Made by a program: the position numbers and the translations under genes. The notes beneath the pieces were generated by a model. That model did no database searches and was not told the DNA's origin. It was given only the letters and a program-made list of their open reading frames with translations. Source: Nocardia lijiangensis NBRC 108240 (GTDB taxonomy: Bacteria; Actinomycetota; Actinomycetes; Mycobacteriales; Mycobacteriaceae). From it: a DNA stretch of 64,000 nt. The stretch is taken from NCBI RefSeq assembly GCF_001613045.1, contig NZ_BDBP01000045.1, positions 1 to 64,000 on the forward strand, in the 5' to 3' direction. Positions 43,960 to 52,985 of this stretch are shown here, piece by piece. Position 1 is the first letter of the stretch. Every line of letters starts with the position of its first letter.

Positions 43960-44838
43960 CTAGTTCGCGTGTTCGTTCAGCAGGGTCTCGATGTGCTCCC
44001 GGTCCGGGATCGCGTCGCTGGCGCCGAGCTGGGTGGTGGCGAGAGCACCTGCGGCACAAGCCCATTGCAGTGCGGCGAGGGGCCCGAGGTGCCAGGCGGC
44101 GGCCAGTGCGCCGGTGAAGGCGTCGCCCGCGCCGGTGGTGTCGATGACGTCCACCGGGACGCCGGGCACCGACAGCTCGGTACCGTCCGGGCCGCGATAG
44201 GTCGCACCGGCCGCTCCCCGGGTGACCACCAGGTGCGCGACCGCGTGCAGCGCCCCGCCGAGCTGGGCGGCCTCGCCGGAATTCACCACGGCCACCTCGA
44301 CGTCCTCCCACAGCTCGGACGGAAGATGTTGCGCGGGTGACGGATTGAGCATCACGACGGTGCCGTTCGCACGCGCGTGCCGCGCCGCGGCGGCGACGGT
44401 CGGCACCGGAATCTCCAACTGGCACAGCAGCACATCGGACGCGGCGATCACCGCGAGATCGTCGTCGGTCAGCTCGGTGAGCGCCGCATTCGCCCCGCCC
44501 ACCACGATGATGCTGTTCTCACCCGTGCTGTCCACCACGATCGCGGCGATCCCGCTCGGCCCCGGCACCGTGCGCAGCCGGTCGGCGCCGACGCCCGACT
44601 CGGTGAGCACCCGGCGCAGATCGCCGGCGAACACGTCGGATCCGACCGCGCCGAGAAACGCCACCGCGCCGCCCGCCCGCCGCGCCGCGATCGCCTGATT
44701 CGAGCCCTTGCCACCGGGCACCATGGCGAACTCGCTGCCGAGCACCGTCTCCCCGGGTGCGGGCCGTCGCCGGGTGGTGGTGACCAGATCCATGTTGATG
44801 CTGCCGAGCACGGCGATCGCGGGGGCGTCAGCGGTCAT
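43960..44838 (-). CDS. rbsK: Ribokinase (PfkB family)
   Basis: The 292-residue sugar kinase has LGSINMDLV (about 11-19), PGGKGSNQAIAARRAG (about 42-57) and the PfkB signature DTTGAGDAFTGALAAA (about 231-246) with the catalytic Asp. It phosphorylates ribose. In M. tuberculosis a ribokinase gene also lies between proB and proA, so this gene marks the right edge of the accessory insertion. It is divergent from proA. Confidence 0.92.
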   Translation of the reverse strand: MTADAPAIAVLGSINMDLVTTTRRRPAPGETVLGSEFAMVPGGKGSNQAIAARRAGGAVAFLGAVGSDVFAGDLRRVLTESGVGADRLRTVPGPSGIAAIVVDSTGENSIIVVGGANAALTELTDDDLAVIAASDVLLCQLEIPVPTVAAAARHARANGTVVMLNPSPAQHLPSELWEDVEVAVVNSGEAAQLGGALHAVAHLVVTRGAAGATYRGPDGTELSVPGVPVDVIDTTGAGDAFTGALAAAWHLGPLAALQWACAAGALATTQLGASDAIPDREHIETLLNEHAN

Positions 44839-44953
44839 ACCGCCGGACGGTAGTCCCCGGTCGCTCCGCCCGCACGCAACCGAACGGCACATCCGCACGC
44901 GGGGCTGCTCGAGTGGTGGAAAGCGCCGCCGACCCGGTGCGTAGGCTGTAGCC

Positions 44954-46219
44954 ATGACGGTAGGAACGACGACCGAGCTGGATGTCCGCGAGGCGGTACA
45001 CGACGCCGCGCGAAAGGCCCGCGTCGCGTCCAGGGCACTGGCCCAGCTGACCACCGCGCAGAAGAACGAGGCGCTGCACGCCGCCGCCGACGCGCTGCTC
45101 GCCGCGGCCGACACCGTGCTGGCCGCCAACGACAAGGACATCGCGACCGCCGAGGCCGCGGGTACCGAGGCCTCGTTGCTGGATCGGCTGCGGCTGACCA
45201 AGGCGCGCATCGACGGCATCGCCTCCGGGCTGCGTCAGGTCGCCGGTCTGCCGGATCCGGTCGGCGACGTGGTGCGCGGCTCGACGCTGCCCAACGGCCT
45301 CGAGGTGCGTCAGGTGCGGGTGCCGCTCGGCGTGGTCGGCATGGTGTACGAGGCGCGGCCCAATGTCACGGTCGACGCTTTCGGTCTGGCGCTGAAGTCG
45401 GGCAATGCCGCACTGCTGCGCGGCTCGTCGTCGGCCGCCGAGTCCAACGCCGCGTTGGTCGAGGTCCTGCGGAAAGCGCTGACGGCCCAGGGTATTCCGG
45501 CCGACGCCGTGCAGCTGCTGCCCAGCCATGACCGTTCCAGCGTGACCCACCTGATCCAGGCGCGCGGCCTGGTCGACGTGGTGATCCCGCGCGGCGGCGC
45601 CGGGCTGATCAACGCGGTGGTGCGCGACGCCACCGTGCCGACCATCGAGACCGGCACCGGCAACTGCCACGTCTACGTGCACGCGGCCGCCGACCTGGAG
45701 ATGGCCGAGCAGATCCTGATCAACGCCAAGACCCGCCGCCCCAGCGTCTGCAACGCGGCCGAGACGGTCCTCATCGACAAGGCCATCGCCGACACCGCGC
45801 TGCCCAAGCTCACCGCGGCCCTGGAGCGGCACGGCGTCACCATCCACGGCGATCTGCCCGGTCAGGTGCCCGCCACCGACGCCGACTGGGGCGAGGAGTA
45901 CCTCACCCTGGACATCGCGCTCAAGATCGTCGACGATCTGGACGCCGCCGTCGAGCACATCAACACTTGGGGCACCGGCCACACCGAGGCCATCGTCACC
46001 GCTGAACTCGCGGCGGCGCGGGAGTTCACCAGCCGGGTGGACGCCGCGGCGGTAATGGTCAACGCGTCCACCGCGTTCACCGACGGCGAGCAGTTCGGGT
46101 TCGGCGCCGAGATCGGCATCTCGACCCAGAAGCTGCACGCGCGCGGCCCGATGGCGCTGCCGGAGCTCACGTCCACCAAGTGGATCGTCTGGGGCGACGG
46201 GCAGACCCGGCCGGTGTAG
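44954..46219 (+). CDS. proA: Gamma-glutamyl phosphate reductase
   Basis: The 421-residue product catalyses the NADPH-dependent second step of proline synthesis. It has normal length and the catalytic cysteine in RRPSVCNAAETVLI (about 258), with GMVYEARPNVTVDA and GFGAEIGISTQKLHARGP. It is preceded by a weak ribosome-binding site only. It is followed by a short terminator and the MoxR gene. Confidence 0.97.
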   Translation: MTVGTTTELDVREAVHDAARKARVASRALAQLTTAQKNEALHAAADALLAAADTVLAANDKDIATAEAAGTEASLLDRLRLTKARIDGIASGLRQVAGLPDPVGDVVRGSTLPNGLEVRQVRVPLGVVGMVYEARPNVTVDAFGLALKSGNAALLRGSSSAAESNAALVEVLRKALTAQGIPADAVQLLPSHDRSSVTHLIQARGLVDVVIPRGGAGLINAVVRDATVPTIETGTGNCHVYVHAAADLEMAEQILINAKTRRPSVCNAAETVLIDKAIADTALPKLTAALERHGVTIHGDLPGQVPATDADWGEEYLTLDIALKIVDDLDAAVEHINTWGTGHTEAIVTAELAAAREFTSRVDAAAVMVNASTAFTDGEQFGFGAEIGISTQKLHARGPMALPELTSTKWIVWGDGQTRPV

Positions 46220-46241
46220 CCTGCCGCGGCGCGGGCGTTTC

Positions 46242-46264
46242 GGAGGCGACCGCCTCCTGCTTTT
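46242..46264 (+). terminator. Terminator-like hairpin after proA
   Basis: GGAGGC-GACC-GCCTCC followed by TGCTTTT starts 22 nt after the proA stop. The 6-bp stem with tetraloop and T-run fits an intrinsic terminator; it overlaps the leader of the MoxR gene. Confidence 0.5.
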
Positions 46265-46282
46265 CGAAGGAAGGACTGACCA

Positions 46283-47158
46283 GTGGCCGATGCACCGCAA
46301 GAGCCGATCTTCACCTCGGTCGACGATGTGATCGAGCGGCTCGCCACCACCGGCTATCTGGCCGACAAGGCCACCGCCACCTCGGTGTTTCTCGCCGACC
46401 GGCTGGGCAAGCCGCTGCTCATCGAGGGCCCGGCCGGTGTCGGCAAGACCGAGCTGGCCCGCGCGGTCGCGCAGACCGCGGGCGCGGAACTGGTGCGGTT
46501 GCAGTGCTACGAGGGCGTCGACGAGGCCCGCGCGCTGTACGAGTGGAACCACGCCAAGCAGATCCTGCGCATCCAGGCCTCCAGCGAAAACGATTGGCAG
46601 GAAACCAAAGCCGACGTCTTCACCGAGGAGTTCCTGCTCTCCCGGCCGCTGCTCACCGCCATCCGCCGCACCGACCCCACGGTGCTGCTCATCGACGAGA
46701 CCGACAAGGCCGACGTCGAGATCGAGGGCCTGTTGCTGGAGGTGCTCAGCGATTTCGCCGTCACCGTCCCGGAATTGGGCACCATCACCGCCAGCCGCAA
46801 GCCGTTCGTGGTGCTGACCTCCAATGCCACACGGGAGCTGTCCGAGGCGCTCAAGCGCCGCTGCCTGTACCTGCACCTGGACTTCCCGGACGAGGAACTG
46901 GAGCGCCGCATCCTGGCCAGCCGGGTACCGGAGCTGTCCGCCGCGGTGTCCGCCCAGCTGGTGCGCATCGTGCACGTGCTGCGTGGGATGCAGCTGAAGA
47001 AGCTGCCCTCGGTGGCCGAATCCATCGACTGGGGCCGCACCCTGCTGGCGCTCGGGCTGAAGGACCTGGACGACTCCACCGTGCGCGCCACCCTCGGCGC
47101 GGTGCTCAAACACCGGAGCGATCACCAGCGCGCGCTGGCCGAGCTGAAGCTGGCCTGA
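46283..47158 (+). CDS. MoxR-family AAA+ ATPase
   Basis: The 291-residue product has Walker A EGPAGVGKTELA (about 48-59), Walker B VLLIDETDKAD (about 135) and sensor TSNATRELSEALKRR (about 175-189). MoxR ATPases work with VWA-domain partners as chaperones for metal insertion or complex assembly. The VWA gene follows after 3 nt. The GTG start has GAAGGAAGG 10 nt upstream. The pair is conserved at this position in mycobacteria. Confidence 0.92.
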   Translation: MADAPQEPIFTSVDDVIERLATTGYLADKATATSVFLADRLGKPLLIEGPAGVGKTELARAVAQTAGAELVRLQCYEGVDEARALYEWNHAKQILRIQASSENDWQETKADVFTEEFLLSRPLLTAIRRTDPTVLLIDETDKADVEIEGLLLEVLSDFAVTVPELGTITASRKPFVVLTSNATRELSEALKRRCLYLHLDFPDEELERRILASRVPELSAAVSAQLVRIVHVLRGMQLKKLPSVAESIDWGRTLLALGLKDLDDSTVRATLGAVLKHRSDHQRALAELKLA

Positions 47159-47161
47159 GCC

Positions 47162-48589
47162 ATGGTCACGGGATCGGGCCCGGCGGATTCGGTGTCGCTG
47201 GACGCCCCGCACGGGCTGCCCGGCCATCTCGTCGGCTTCGTCGAGGCGCTGCGGGCGCGTGGCATTCCGGTGGGACCGTCGGAGACGGTGGACGCGGGCC
47301 GGGTGATGACGGTGCTGGACCTGCTGGACCGCGACGTGCTGCGTGAGGGACTGGCCTGCGCGCTGCTGCGCCGCACCACCCATCGCGCCACCTTCGACGG
47401 ACTGTTCGACCTGTGGTTCCCCGTCGCGGTGGGGCAACGCGGCGTCGCCGCCGACGAGGTGGCGATCCCGCGCACGCCCGCCGGGGAGGTGGACATTCCG
47501 GCCCTGCGCGAACTGCTGGCCGAGCTGCTCGCGCTGGAGGATTCCGGGCGGCAGCTCGAACAGTTGGCGGGGCAGCTGGTCGAACAGCTCGGCCAGTATC
47601 AGTCCGCGCGCGGTCCGTCGTTCTCGGCGTACCAGGCGCTCAAGGAGGTTCAGCCGCAGACGCTGCTCGCCAAGATCCTGGCCGGGCTGGCCGTCGGGCC
47701 GGACACCAGCGCGTTCGACACCGAGATCGCCCGCCGAGCGGCCCGACAGCGCATCGACGGCTTCCGCGCCGCCGTGGAGGCCGAGACCCGCAGGCGGGTG
47801 GCCGAACGCATCGGCCGCGAGCGGGTCGCGAGCTACGGCGTCGCGCGACAGGCCGAGGACGTGGACTTCCTGCGCGCCTCCGACCGGGAGCTGACCGAGT
47901 TGCGACGCAGCACCCAGCGGCTGGCCCGGATCCTGGCCTCGCGTCTTGCGGTGCGGCGCAAGCACGCTCGCCGCGGTGAGATCGATCTGCGGCGCACGCT
48001 GCGTAAGTCCATGTCGACCGGCGGCGTGCCGATCGACCTGGTGAACCGCAAGCCGCATCCGGGGCGACCGGAGCTGGTATTGCTGTGCGACGTCTCCGGA
48101 TCCGTCGCCGGTTTCAGCAACTTCACCTTGCTGCTGGTGAGCGCGCTGCGCGAACAGTTCTCGCGGGTGCGGATTTTCGCGTTCGTCGACAATACCGACG
48201 AGGTGACCCGGTTCTTCGACCCGAACACCCAGCTCGACGAGGCGATGACCAAGATCTTCACCGAATCCGATGTGGTCGGCTTCGACGGGCATTCCGACTA
48301 CGGCGGCGCACTGACCGCGTTCGCGCGGGAATTTCCCGACGCCGTCACCAGCCGCAGCTCGCTGCTGATCCTGGGTGACGCTCGCACGAATTACCGTGAC
48401 CCGCAGCTGGATACGCTGCGCGCGCTGGTCGGGGTCGCCAAGCACGCGCACTGGCTCAATCCGGAGCCGCGCACCCAGTGGGGTTCCGGCGATTCGGCTG
48501 CCGAACGCTACCGCGAGGTGATCGACATGTACGAATGCCGTTCGGCCAGACAACTGACCGACGTGGTCTCCCGGCTCCTGCCGGTCTGA
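47162..48589 (+). CDS. VWA domain-containing protein, CoxE-like
   Basis: In the 475-residue product, the N-terminal two thirds are helical and basic. The C-terminal VWA domain begins at LVLLCDVSGSVAGFSNF, whose DxSxS is the metal-ion adhesion site (about 305), with the conserved DNTDEVTRFF and ILGDARTNY. It is the likely partner of the MoxR ATPase encoded 3 nt upstream. CoxE-type proteins take part in maturation of molybdenum-copper CO dehydrogenase relatives, but no such enzyme lies here. Confidence 0.9.
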   Translation: MVTGSGPADSVSLDAPHGLPGHLVGFVEALRARGIPVGPSETVDAGRVMTVLDLLDRDVLREGLACALLRRTTHRATFDGLFDLWFPVAVGQRGVAADEVAIPRTPAGEVDIPALRELLAELLALEDSGRQLEQLAGQLVEQLGQYQSARGPSFSAYQALKEVQPQTLLAKILAGLAVGPDTSAFDTEIARRAARQRIDGFRAAVEAETRRRVAERIGRERVASYGVARQAEDVDFLRASDRELTELRRSTQRLARILASRLAVRRKHARRGEIDLRRTLRKSMSTGGVPIDLVNRKPHPGRPELVLLCDVSGSVAGFSNFTLLLVSALREQFSRVRIFAFVDNTDEVTRFFDPNTQLDEAMTKIFTESDVVGFDGHSDYGGALTAFAREFPDAVTSRSSLLILGDARTNYRDPQLDTLRALVGVAKHAHWLNPEPRTQWGSGDSAAERYREVIDMYECRSARQLTDVVSRLLPV

Positions 48590-48590
48590 G

Positions 48591-48932
48591 ATGGACGACG
48601 CACAGCTGCTGGCATACTGCCTCGCCAAGCCGGGCGCCTGGCAGGACGAACCGTGGGAAGGCGACGTCGTCGCGAAGGTCGGCGACAAGATCTTCGCGTT
48701 CCTCGGCGGTGCGTCCGTCGGCCTCAAATGCGGCCGGAACCGGGACGAGGCCGACGAACTCGTGCACATCTACCCGGACGACGTCACCGCATCGGCCTAC
48801 ATCGGCCGCTACGGATGGAACAGCATCCGCGTCGGCGGCGCGGTCCCGCCCGACGAACTGCGCGAGCTCGTGGATCAGTCCTATGACGCCGTCGTGAGCA
48901 AGCTGCCGAAAGCCAAGCGCCCCAAGCCCTGA
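48591..48932 (+). CDS. MmcQ/YjbR-family protein
   Basis: The 113-residue product has the YjbR fold hallmarks: AYCLAKPGAWQDEPW (about 8-22), VGDKIFAFLGG and the GRYGWNSIRVGG (about 70) beta-hairpin. The family has a DNA-binding-like CyaY-type fold with no agreed function. It starts 1 nt after the VWA stop, so it is co-transcribed with the MoxR-VWA pair. Confidence 0.87.
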   Translation: MDDAQLLAYCLAKPGAWQDEPWEGDVVAKVGDKIFAFLGGASVGLKCGRNRDEADELVHIYPDDVTASAYIGRYGWNSIRVGGAVPPDELRELVDQSYDAVVSKLPKAKRPKP

Positions 48933-48966
48933 CCGGGACACCGGGTCGGCCCATCAGGATTCGTTA

Positions 48967-48986
48967 AGCGTTTCTTTGGCGGCATG
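48967..48986 (+). repeat. 20-nt motif, copy 1
   Basis: AGCGTTTCTTTGGCGGCATG, matching 49904-49923 with two differences. It lies 16 nt upstream of the next gene start. The pyrimidine-rich TTTCTTT core stands out in this GC-rich sequence. Confidence 0.6.
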
Positions 48987-49002
48987 GAGTTCGATCGCCC
49001 GC

Positions 49003-49881
49003 ATGGGGAACAGAGCGCCGGACGGCGTCGAGGCGGGGTGCGCCGGGCAGACCGGCGACGGGGAAGGGGACGAACGGGGTGAGGACGCCGAGCGGCTGGC
49101 CGGGCTGGCCGCGGCTCGGCTGCTCGACGCGCCGGACGAGGCGGAGGAGTATTTGCGGAAGGCGTTGGCGCTCGGCGCGGGCGCGTTGCCCGCCGAGACG
49201 CTCGCGCGGTGGCATTCGCAGCTGGTCATGGTGCTGGCGGGTCGTCCGGGACGGGAGCTGGAGCTGGCGGAGAGCGCCCTGCACGCCGCCGCGCGCTGGG
49301 GCGGCGTATCGGACGCGGACGCGGTGCATCTGACCTTGGTCGCCGCGCGCGCACTGCACAGGGCGGGGCGGCACGCCGAGGCCGTCGAACTCTTCGAGCC
49401 ACCGCTCGCGGCGCAGGACGCGCCCTATCCCGCGCCCGAAATGGCGGTGCTGCGTGGACAATTCGGCAAATCGCTGCGACGCATCGGCAGATATCGCGAA
49501 GCGGGTGCGCAGTTCCTCGAGGGCGCACGGCTGATCGGCAACGATCCCGCTCGCGTCGAGGCCGAGGCCGAGCTGATCTGGTCGGCCGCCTCCGCGCTGG
49601 ACGCGGGCGGCGCGGAGGATCAGGCGCGGCAGGCGTACCTGCGTGCCGCCCAGCTGTGGGGTGAACTCGGCCGCATCGGGCCGCGCTCGCGCTGCCTGCG
49701 ATCGGCGGCCTGGCTGCGGTACTGGTCCGCGGACTCGGAGGCTGATCGGGAGGCCGGGATCGCCGCGCTCGGCGAGGTGCTTGCCGAACTCGAGGCGCTG
49801 GCACGGCGCGAACCCTCGGCCCAGGTGACCCTCGAACTCGAGTACACGCGCAACCAGCTCGCGGATATGCGGGAGCGCTGA
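49003..49881 (+). CDS. TPR-like helical repeat protein
   Basis: The 292-residue product is made of paired helices with TPR-like spacing, for example AEEYLRKALALGAG, LVAARALHRAGRHAEAVELF and GKSLRRIGRYREAGAQFLEG. No enzymatic motif is seen. It probably mediates protein contacts. The ATG at 49003 gives a sensible product. A TTG at 48976 would add nine residues but overlaps the 20-nt motif. It lies at the head of the second accessory patch. Confidence 0.6.
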   Translation: MGNRAPDGVEAGCAGQTGDGEGDERGEDAERLAGLAAARLLDAPDEAEEYLRKALALGAGALPAETLARWHSQLVMVLAGRPGRELELAESALHAAARWGGVSDADAVHLTLVAARALHRAGRHAEAVELFEPPLAAQDAPYPAPEMAVLRGQFGKSLRRIGRYREAGAQFLEGARLIGNDPARVEAEAELIWSAASALDAGGAEDQARQAYLRAAQLWGELGRIGPRSRCLRSAAWLRYWSADSEADREAGIAALGEVLAELEALARREPSAQVTLELEYTRNQLADMRER

Positions 49882-49903
49882 CGGCGTTCTTCAGCCGATG
49901 CTC

Positions 49904-49923
49904 AGCCTTTCTTTGGCGGCGTG
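49904..49923 (+). repeat. 20-nt motif, copy 2
   Basis: AGCCTTTCTTTGGCGGCGTG, 59 nt upstream of the lipoprotein gene. With copy 1 (48967-48986) it may be a shared regulatory site or a translation-linked element. Confidence 0.6.
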
Positions 49924-49982
49924 CCGGACCGTAACGACAGATACCGAGATCGCCTCGGTGCGTCGCGAATTCGGAGACCGGA

Positions 49983-50657
49983 ATGAAGATCTACGCCGCC
50001 GCCGCTGCCGTCGTGGTGATGGCCGGGCTGCTGACCACCTGCGCGGCCGGCATCGAGCCGGACGCCGTGGCGGCCCCGCCGAGCGCGGCGGTGCACGTCG
50101 CGGCCTCGGAACTCGTCACGGGGCCCGGATACCTCCTCGACGTCCCGCAGGTGGTGGGCGGCGATCCCGCCGCGGCGGCGTTCAACGCCGGAATGCATGC
50201 GGCGGCGCGCTTCTGGATCGACCAGGTGGATGCGCGAACCACCCTGGCGCCCGGCCCCGGCCAGGTCACCTATCTCGGGACGCGGGCGCTGAGCGGGCTG
50301 CTGTCGGTCTCGGTCGACACCGGCGACGCGTCCGTCGTCCTGCGCACGAGTCACGTGACCGATGCGCGCACCGGCCGCACACTCACCCTCGCCGACCTGT
50401 TCACCGATCTGGATCGTGGCCTGGACATCCTGGCCACCTGCGTCGCCGACCTCCTCTCGCCGCACACCGATCTCCCCGCCAGTGCGCTCGAGCCTGCCGA
50501 ATACAACTACCGCGTCTGGCTGGCGACCCCGGCGGGCATGCAGATCCACTTCGGCGCCCCCGCCGCGGACCCCGCCGGCGACATCGTGGTCACCGTTCCG
50601 TGGTACCAGCTGGAGACGGTGCTCGCGCCGGGAATGCGGGATGTGGTCGGCGGCTGA
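49983..50657 (+). CDS. Putative lipoprotein with RsiV-like domain
   Basis: The 224-residue product has an N-terminal signal (KIYAAAAAVVVMAGLL) ending in a lipobox-like LTTC, predicting lipid attachment at Cys 20. The rest resembles the DUF3298/RsiV C-terminal domain, with TGRTLTLADLFTDLDRGLD (about 130-148) and a final strand pair. In RsiV this domain binds lysozyme; here the ligand is unknown. The good ribosome-binding site GGAGACCGG precedes the ATG. Confidence 0.7.
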   Translation: MKIYAAAAAVVVMAGLLTTCAAGIEPDAVAAPPSAAVHVAASELVTGPGYLLDVPQVVGGDPAAAAFNAGMHAAARFWIDQVDARTTLAPGPGQVTYLGTRALSGLLSVSVDTGDASVVLRTSHVTDARTGRTLTLADLFTDLDRGLDILATCVADLLSPHTDLPASALEPAEYNYRVWLATPAGMQIHFGAPAADPAGDIVVTVPWYQLETVLAPGMRDVVGG

Positions 50658-50777
50658 GCAATTCCTTCGCACCGATTGTTCGGACAATTTCCGGCCGCCG
50701 GTCGGTGTGCGGGAAATTGACTGCTTGCCCGAACGAATTTCCGAGGGTTTCATGTCGCGAAAATAGCTGCGCCCGAA

Positions 50778-50795
50778 AGTAATCCATCGATTACT
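50778..50795. promoter_or_regulatory. Palindromic operator candidate before the NTPase module
   Basis: AGTAATC-CATC-GATTACT is a perfect 7-4-7 palindrome in an AT-richer stretch, 35 nt before the ATG of the NTPase gene. Its position near the start of transcription suggests a binding site for a dimeric repressor or activator. Confidence 0.5.
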
Positions 50796-50830
50796 CTTGC
50801 GCTACGACTGACGTCGCCGGGGAGATTCGC

Positions 50831-52972
50831 ATGAGTGGGGAAGACAGCAGGTTCCATCGCGTCACTATCGGCGGGAGCGTCGCGGGGCAGGTTGTCGTCG
50901 GTGAGAACAACGTCGTGATCAATGCGCAGGGGTCACAAGTTTTCGTCCGCGACGGTCCACCGCCCGAGGTGCGGCGGCGGACCCGGCCGGTGGGAGTGCC
51001 GATTCCGCGGGCGCGCGGCGACATGATCGGCAGGCTGGCGGAATTGCGATTCGTCGCCGAGTCACTGGATCAGGGTGTGCCGGTGGAAATTTCGGGTCCG
51101 CCGGGCGTCGGGAAAACCACGGTGCTTCGCCGGTTCGCGGCGGATCGCGCCCGGGGCGGGCATCCCGTCGTCTATCTGTCGGCGGCCGGTCTCGCGGTCG
51201 AAGATCTGATCCAGTCGCTGTTCCAGGCCTGCTACGACGCGGTCGACTACCGGCCCGACCCGGCGGTGTTGCGGCGGCTGATGGGATCGATCCGCGCGCT
51301 CGTCGTGATCGATGACTTCGGCGGTTCCGCGGCCGATCTGGACAGCGTGCTCGACATCGTGCCCGCGGGCGATCTGGTTGTCGCGACGATGGCGAGAGTG
51401 CTGTGGGGACAAGGACGTTCGCTGGAACTGCAGGGCTTGCCGGAGCCGCAGGCCATGGCGCTGCTCGCGGGCGTGGCCGGCCGCGGGCTCGGCCACTCGG
51501 ACGCGGCGAGGCGGCTGTGCCGTGCGGCGCGCGGACACCCGCTCGCCCTGGTGCGCGCCGCCGCGTGGGTCGCGCAGTCGGGCACCGGCGAGCTCTTCAC
51601 CGACCCCGGCCTGCTGCAACGAGCGATGATCGCCGGACTCGCGGGCCACGTGCGCGACGCGCTCGGCGTGCTGTGCGCGCTGGCGGGCATGCCGGTGAAG
51701 CCCGCGCTGCTCGGCATTCTGCTGCGCAGGCCGGACGCGGCGGCCGCCCTCGCGGCGCTGGAACGCGTCCACCTGGCCGAGCCGACCGCGGCGGGCTATC
51801 GCCTGACCGGCAACCCCACCGCGCTCACCGCCGACTGGCAGGGCGCACTGCCCGATCCCGCCGATTTCGTTGCCCCGCTGCGGGACTGGGCCGTCCGGAC
51901 GGCAACCGCCCCGGAGATCCTCGAGCTGGACGTCGTGGTCGTCCGGGTGTTGCGGGCTGGCATGGTCCGCGGACGGCACGATTCGGTGCGCGAACTCGCC
52001 AGGGCCGTCTCGCCGGTCCTCGGCAGGGCCTTGCGCTGGGGCTGCTGGAAAGAGGTGCTCGCGGTCGGCCTGCAGGCGGCGACCCAGGTGGGCCATGCCG
52101 CCGATCTCGCGTACTTCACCAGGGAAAGTCACGTGCGCGAGCAGGCGCTCGGGATGGCGGTCGGCATGACCGTCGGCGTCGGGGCGGGCGCCACGGTCGT
52201 CGCGGCACAGCAAGCCGGATCACACACGGTGCAGAGCGCGCTGCGTTCGGTCGCGTTCGGTCATCCCGTCGCCACCGGCACCGTGGTCGCGGCGCTCGCG
52301 GCGGCCGTGACGGTCACCGGAGTCCGTCTCACCTCCGGCGATGCGCCGCCCGCGGCCGGTCAAGCGCCGATCACGACGGTGCTGTCCACCGCGACGACGG
52401 GTCTGCTCCCGGTCACCAGGACCCCGGAACAGACCAGCGGTCCGGCCCAGGCCCCGCCCCCGCCGCGGGCGCCCGCGACGCCGCGCACAGACCCCGGACC
52501 GGGGGCCACCGACTGCGCTCCGCAGACCTACCTGGTCACTTTCGAGGCGGTGGTGGGCGGGGAACCCGTGACCCGGCCGGGGGAATTTCCCTGGTTGTCG
52601 TGCGACAACGAGGCGGCCGCCGCCCTCTCGGGCGACCCGGCCTTCGAAGCGGCGCCCAACCCTTGCCCGCCCGTCGGAGTCAGCGGATGCGTGTACGACT
52701 TCACCTTCAGCCCCACCGAGCCCGGCGACTATGCCGCCAAGCTGGTCATCCCCTCCGACTCGGGTGGTTCGGCCATCACCTTCGAACTGCGCGGCAGCGC
52801 GGTGCTCCCACCGACCGGGACCACCTCGCCGACCGGCTCGCCTTCCACCACCACCACCCCGCCGTCGACGACGACCACCACCACAACGACCACCCCGCCG
52901 TCGCCGACCGTGAGCCTCCCGGCGTCGTCCAGCACCTTGGAGCCCCCGCTCATTCCCATCCCCACGACCTGA
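50831..52972 (+). CDS. STAND-like membrane NTPase with extracellular domain
   Basis: The 713-residue product begins with a short glycine-rich tag VTIGGSVAGQVVVGENN (about 11-27). A P-loop NTPase follows with Walker A GPPGVGKTT (89-97) and Walker B LVVIDDF (about 157-163), plus the helical region RGHPLALVRAAAWVAQSG typical of NB-ARC/STAND proteins. One or two membrane helices lie at about 438-500 (VATGTVVAALAAAVTVTG). After that come a Pro-rich linker, an Ig/HYDIN-like beta domain with four cysteines (about 555-655) and a Thr/Pro-rich tail. The downstream partner shares the N-terminal tag. It is likely a signal-sensing switch; immunity or stress roles are inference. Confidence 0.7.
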   Translation: MSGEDSRFHRVTIGGSVAGQVVVGENNVVINAQGSQVFVRDGPPPEVRRRTRPVGVPIPRARGDMIGRLAELRFVAESLDQGVPVEISGPPGVGKTTVLRRFAADRARGGHPVVYLSAAGLAVEDLIQSLFQACYDAVDYRPDPAVLRRLMGSIRALVVIDDFGGSAADLDSVLDIVPAGDLVVATMARVLWGQGRSLELQGLPEPQAMALLAGVAGRGLGHSDAARRLCRAARGHPLALVRAAAWVAQSGTGELFTDPGLLQRAMIAGLAGHVRDALGVLCALAGMPVKPALLGILLRRPDAAAALAALERVHLAEPTAAGYRLTGNPTALTADWQGALPDPADFVAPLRDWAVRTATAPEILELDVVVVRVLRAGMVRGRHDSVRELARAVSPVLGRALRWGCWKEVLAVGLQAATQVGHAADLAYFTRESHVREQALGMAVGMTVGVGAGATVVAAQQAGSHTVQSALRSVAFGHPVATGTVVAALAAAVTVTGVRLTSGDAPPAAGQAPITTVLSTATTGLLPVTRTPEQTSGPAQAPPPPRAPATPRTDPGPGATDCAPQTYLVTFEAVVGGEPVTRPGEFPWLSCDNEAAAALSGDPAFEAAPNPCPPVGVSGCVYDFTFSPTEPGDYAAKLVIPSDSGGSAITFELRGSAVLPPTGTTSPTGSPSTTTTPPSTTTTTTTTTPPSPTVSLPASSSTLEPPLIPIPTT

Positions 52973-52985
52973 GAGGACACCACCC

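Noticed and set aside
44838..48769. 1313-codon minus-strand open frame across proA, MoxR and VWA genes
   Set aside because: It is a shadow of three well-supported plus-strand genes and has low-complexity, unrecognisable sequence.
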